Assembly (NCBI GenBank): GCA_018350325.1
Contig: JAEVLN010000011.1
Location: forward strand, 228,865 to 292,864
DNA length: 64,000 nucleotides
DNA from: Globodera rostochiensis
Lineage: Eukaryota > Nematoda > Chromadorea > Rhabditida > Heteroderidae
Reading direction: 5' to 3'
Part shown: one piece after another, positions 59,201 to 64,000 of the stretch
Position numbering within the stretch: the first letter of the stretch is position 1
Layout of the letters: each line of letters opens with the position of its first letter
Made by a program: the position numbers and the translations under genes
The notes under the pieces: generated by a model
Told to the model about the DNA's origin: nothing
Databases searched by the model: none
Seen by the model: the letters and a program-made list of their open reading frames with translations, nothing else

Positions 59201-62200
59201 TAACATCGCTCGAAACCTNNAATGCTTAATGTTTTTAATTTATATTTCATAANTTTTGTTGTATTTATTCTGATAAATAACAATTTGAATTTCACTAAAA
59301 AAACAAAACAATATCATTTCTTAGTTTTATTTTTAATTTTATTAACATTGTAGAATTTTTTTATTTTATTTTTATTATTTTTGGATTTATATGAATCATT
59401 TTTTTATCATATTTTTATTTTAATTTTTGTTTGTATTTTTTTTAATTTTACATATAAATTATTTTAAAAAAAATAAAAAATTTAAAATGTATATACATAA
59501 AAATTATAAATAATTAAAAAATGCTAATAAATTTTATGTAAATATTTAATTGATTCAAAAAAATAAATTTTGATCTTATAAATATTTTCATAATTAAATA
59601 TTAATAATATTATTTAATTTAAANATAAAAATGTTGATAAAATTTTTTTTTTAAATTAAAATTCAGTTTTATATAAAACAATAATATTATTTTAAGATAT
59701 CTAATATTAATAGTAATTTAATAAGAAATTTAATTTACAAAATTAAAATAAACGTTAAATTAAGAAATGTAAAAAAAATAATAATATAAATTAAAAATAT
59801 AAATAAATAAAATATATTATAAAAAGAATTAAATTTATTTGTTAATAATATAATTAAAAATTAAAAACTTTAATATTATAAATAAAAAATAAATTCAAAC
59901 TTAAAATTTTAATAATAAATAAAATATATAATACAAAAATAAAAAAAATAAAATAATAATATATTAAATAAATAATTTAAAATTTATTTAAAATAATGTT
60001 TATATTAAAATGAATATTAATTTATATATAAAATTTTTAAATAAATTTAAATATAAATTTAAAAAAAGCACTAAATGAATAAGTGTTAGAAAATTGTTTT
60101 GAAATATAATCCCGAATTTAAAATTTTGAGACTTCTTTAAAATTAAATGCAATTTTACCTTAAAGGTAAAAATTTGTATTAATTTTGTTAATATTTTTTG
60201 TGCTAAATTTGAATATTAGTTTGTTTATAGTAAATTAATTTACAAACAACATCCAAATTAGTTAGCATTTTAAAATTTTATTTTTATTTTTTTTTATTTA
60301 TTTAAAAATAAAATTTATTAATTTTCAAGATTTAAAAATTTTAACTTTGTATTCAATGTTATATATATTATTAATATTTTTTAATTTAAAAATTTTTTAA
60401 AAATATTTTTCAACAAATTTANNTNATAATTATTTTTAAAAATTACGAATTTTATTTAAATCAAAATTCTGCGTTCATCTGGAAAATTCTGTATGTATAA
60501 CATCGCTCGAAACCTNNAATGCTTAATGTTTTTAATTTATATTTCATAANTTTTGTTGTATTTATTCTGATAAATAACAATTTGAATTTCACTAAAAAAA
60601 CAAAACAATATCATTTCTTAGTTTTATTTTTAATTTTATTAACATTGTAGAATTTTTTTATTTTATTTTTATTATTTTTGGATTTATATGAATCATTTTT
60701 TTATCATATTTTTATTTTAATTTTTGTTTGTATTTTTTTTAATTTTACATATAAATTATTTTAAAAAAAATAAAAAATTTAAAATGTATATACATAAAAA
60801 TTATAAATAATTAAAAAATGCTAATAAATTTTATGTAAATATTTAATTGATTCAAAAAAATAAATTTTGATCTTATAAATATTTTCATAATTAAATATTA
60901 ATAATATTATTTAATTTAAANATAAAAATGTTGATAAAATTTTTTTTTTAAATTAAAATTCAGTTTTATATAAAACAATAATATTATTTTAAGATATCTA
61001 ATATTAATAGTAATTTAATAAGAAATTTAATTTACAAAATTAAAATAAACGTTAAATTAAGAAATGTAAAAAAAATAATAATATAAATTAAAAATATAAA
61101 TAAATAAAATATATTATAAAAAGAATTAAATTTATTTGTTAATAATATAATTAAAAATTAAAAACTTTAATATTATAAATAAAAAATAAATTCAAACTTA
61201 AAATTTTAATAATAAATAAAATATATAATACAAAAATAAAAAAAATAAAATAATAATATATTAAATAAATAATTTAAAATTTATTTAAAATAATGTTTAT
61301 ATTAAAATGAATATTAATTTATATATAAAATTTTTAAATAAATTTAAATATAAATTTAAAAAAAGCACTAAATGAATAAGTGTTAGAAAATTGTTTTGAA
61401 ATATAATCCCGAATTTAAAATTTTGAGACTTCTTTAAAATTAAATGCAATTTTACCTTAAAGGTAAAAATTTGTATTAATTTTGTTAATATTTTTTGTGC
61501 TAAATTTGAATATTAGTTTGTTTATAGTAAATTAATTTACAAACAACATCCAAATTAGTTAGCATTTTAAAATTTTATTTTTATTTTTTTTTATTTATTT
61601 AAAAATAAAATTTATTAATTTTCAAGATTTAAAAATTTTAACTTTGTATTCAATGTTATATATATTATTAATATTTTTTAATTTAAAAATTTTTTAAAAA
61701 TATTTTTCAACAAATTTANNTNATAATTATTTTTAAAAATTACGAATTTTATTTAAATCAAAATTCTGCGTTCATCTGGAAAATTCTGTATGTATAACAT
61801 CGCTCGAAACCTNNAATGCTTAATGTTTTTAATTTATATTTCATAANTTTTGTTGTATTTATTCTGATAAATAACAATTTGAATTTCACTAAAAAAACAA
61901 AACAATATCATTTCTTAGTTTTATTTTTAATTTTATTAACATTGTAGAATTTTTTTATTTTATTTTTATTATTTTTGGATTTATATGAATCATTTTTTTA
62001 TCATATTTTTATTTTAATTTTTGTTTGTATTTTTTTTAATTTTACATATAAATTATTTTAAAAAAAATAAAAAATTTAAAATGTATATACATAAAAATTA
62101 TAAATAATTAAAAAATGCTAATAAATTTTATGTAAATATTTAATTGATTCAAAAAAATAAATTTTGATCTTATAAATATTTTCATAATTAAATATTAATA

Positions 62201-64000
62201 ATATTATTTAATTTAAANATAAAAATGTTGATAAAATTTTTTTTTTAAATTAAAATTCAGTTTTATATAAAACAATAATATTATTTTAAGATATCTAATA
62301 TTAATAGTAATTTAATAAGAAATTTAATTTACAAAATTAAAATAAACGTTAAATTAAGAAATGTAAAAAAAATAATAATATAAATTAAAAATATAAATAA
62401 ATAAAATATATTATAAAAAGAATTAAATTTATTTGTTAATAATATAATTAAAAATTAAAAACTTTAATATTATAAATAAAAAATAAATTCAAACTTAAAA
62501 TTTTAATAATAAATAAAATATATAATACAAAAATAAAAAAAATAAAATAATAATATATTAAATAAATAATTTAAAATTTATTTAAAATAATGTTTATATT
62601 AAAATGAATATTAATTTATATATAAAATTTTTAAATAAATTTAAATATAAATTTAAAAAAAGCACTAAATGAATAAGTGTTAGAAAATTGTTTTGAAATA
62701 TAATCCCGAATTTAAAATTTTGAGACTTCTTTAAAATTAAATGCAATTTTACCTTAAAGGTAAAAATTTGTATTAATTTTGTTAATATTTTTTGTGCTAA
62801 ATTTGAATATTAGTTTGTTTATAGTAAATTAATTTACAAACAACATCCAAATTAGTTAGCATTTTAAAATTTTATTTTTATTTTTTTTTATTTATTTAAA
62901 AATAAAATTTATTAATTTTCAAGATTTAAAAATTTTAACTTTGTATTCAATGTTATATATATTATTAATATTTTTTAATTTAAAAATTTTTTAAAAATAT
63001 TTTTCAACAAATTTANNTNATAATTATTTTTAAAAATTACGAATTTTATTTAAATCAAAATTCTGCGTTCATCTGGAAAATTCTGTATGTATAACATCGC
63101 TCGAAACCTNNAATGCTTAATGTTTTTAATTTATATTTCATAANTTTTGTTGTATTTATTCTGATAAATAACAATTTGAATTTCACTAAAAAAACAAAAC
63201 AATATCATTTCTTAGTTTTATTTTTAATTTTATTAACATTGTAGAATTTTTTTATTTTATTTTTATTATTTTTGGATTTATATGAATCATTTTTTTATCA
63301 TATTTTTATTTTAATTTTTGTTTGTATTTTTTTTAATTTTACATATAAATTATTTTAAAAAAAATAAAAAATTTAAAATGTATATACATAAAAATTATAA
63401 ATAATTAAAAAATGCTAATAAATTTTATGTAAATATTTAATTGATTCAAAAAAATAAATTTTGATCTTATAAATATTTTCATAATTAAATATTAATAATA
63501 TTATTTAATTTAAANATAAAAATGTTGATAAAATTTTTTTTTTAAATTAAAATTCAGTTTTATATAAAACAATAATATTATTTTAAGATATCTAATATTA
63601 ATAGTAATTTAATAAGAAATTTAATTTACAAAATTAAAATAAACGTTAAATTAAGAAATGTAAAAAAAATAATAATATAAATTAAAAATATAAATAAATA
63701 AAATATATTATAAAAAGAATTAAATTTATTTGTTAATAATATAATTAAAAATTAAAAACTTTAATATTATAAATAAAAAATAAATTCAAACTTAAAATTT
63801 TAATAATAAATAAAATATATAATACAAAAATAAAAAAAATAAAATAATAATATATTAAATAAATAATTTAAAATTTATTTAAAATAATGTTTATATTAAA
63901 ATGAATATTAATTTATATATAAAATTTTTAAATAAATTTAAATATAAATTTAAAAAAAGCACTAAATGAATAAGTGTTAGAAAATTGTTTTGAAATATAA
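56219..64000 (+). repeat. Six identical 1297-bp tandem copies with identical N positions
   Basis: The junction word TCCCGAATTT starts copies at 56219, 57516, 58813, 60110, 61407 and 62704, a constant step of 1297 with no indels. The sixth copy ends on base 64000. The unit is extremely A+T-rich and contains a TTTACCTT/AAGGTAAA hairpin near its start. It has seven N bases, in copy 1 at 56531, 56532, 56534, 56625, 56626, 56659 and 57030, and every copy has them at the same offsets. No frame, RNA or known satellite was recognised. A real satellite read six times would not repeat the same ambiguous calls, so the array is best treated as one consensus unit written out repeatedly by an assembler. 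A tandem arrangement may exist, but its length is unsupported. Confidence 0.97.

Overview
This window reads as a gene-poor, extremely A+T-rich stretch of an animal nuclear genome, with roughly four bases in five A or T by eye. Evidence for an animal is a BEL/Pao-type LTR retrotransposon start, tRNA-derived SINEs, hAT-type miniature transposons with an 8-bp target duplication, Helitron relics, and TTTTAG / GTAAG splice-like signals. A nematode is plausible, but nothing here fixes the phylum. There are no ribosome binding sites, operons or long open frames, so a bacterial source is excluded.

I found no intact host gene. Almost everything recognisable is a mobile element or its remains. From left to right: a rearranged repeat cluster at 116-1427 (hAT-type MITE end, SINE, and a two-part repeat called X and Y here); a 107-bp minisatellite at 1706-2291; a Pif1/Helitron helicase C-terminal relic at 5265-5545; a complete 163-bp hAT MITE at 7693-7855; a BEL-like pol fragment near 10.3 kb; a pair of 490-bp inverted arms at 15.8 and 20.3 kb; a second MITE-SINE-MITE-Y-X cluster at 25.0-26.2 kb; another MITE at 27.5 kb; a third SINE-MITE pair at 29.7-30.0 kb inside a direct duplication; a second minisatellite patch at 34.3 kb; hAT transposase C-terminal relics at 35.4 and 38.2 kb; weak retroelement fragments at 43 and 45 kb; and a Helitron Rep relic on the minus strand at 52 kb. 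These parts are fossils on both strands and do not form a working system.

The right end is different. A G+C-richer block at 55.4-56.2 kb holds a 347-bp LTR (TGTCG...CGACA), a primer-binding site and the first part of a gag-like frame. It breaks off abruptly at 56218 into six identical 1297-bp copies of a very A+T-rich unit that run exactly to base 64000. Every copy carries the same seven N bases at the same positions, so the copy number looks like an assembly product and not six independent readings.

Between the elements lie dozens of 50-160 bp G+C-richer islets in an otherwise 75-80% A+T background. They are open in several frames on both strands, so translation alone cannot prove they code. 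The ones I could identify are transposon motifs, and I suspect most of the rest are too.
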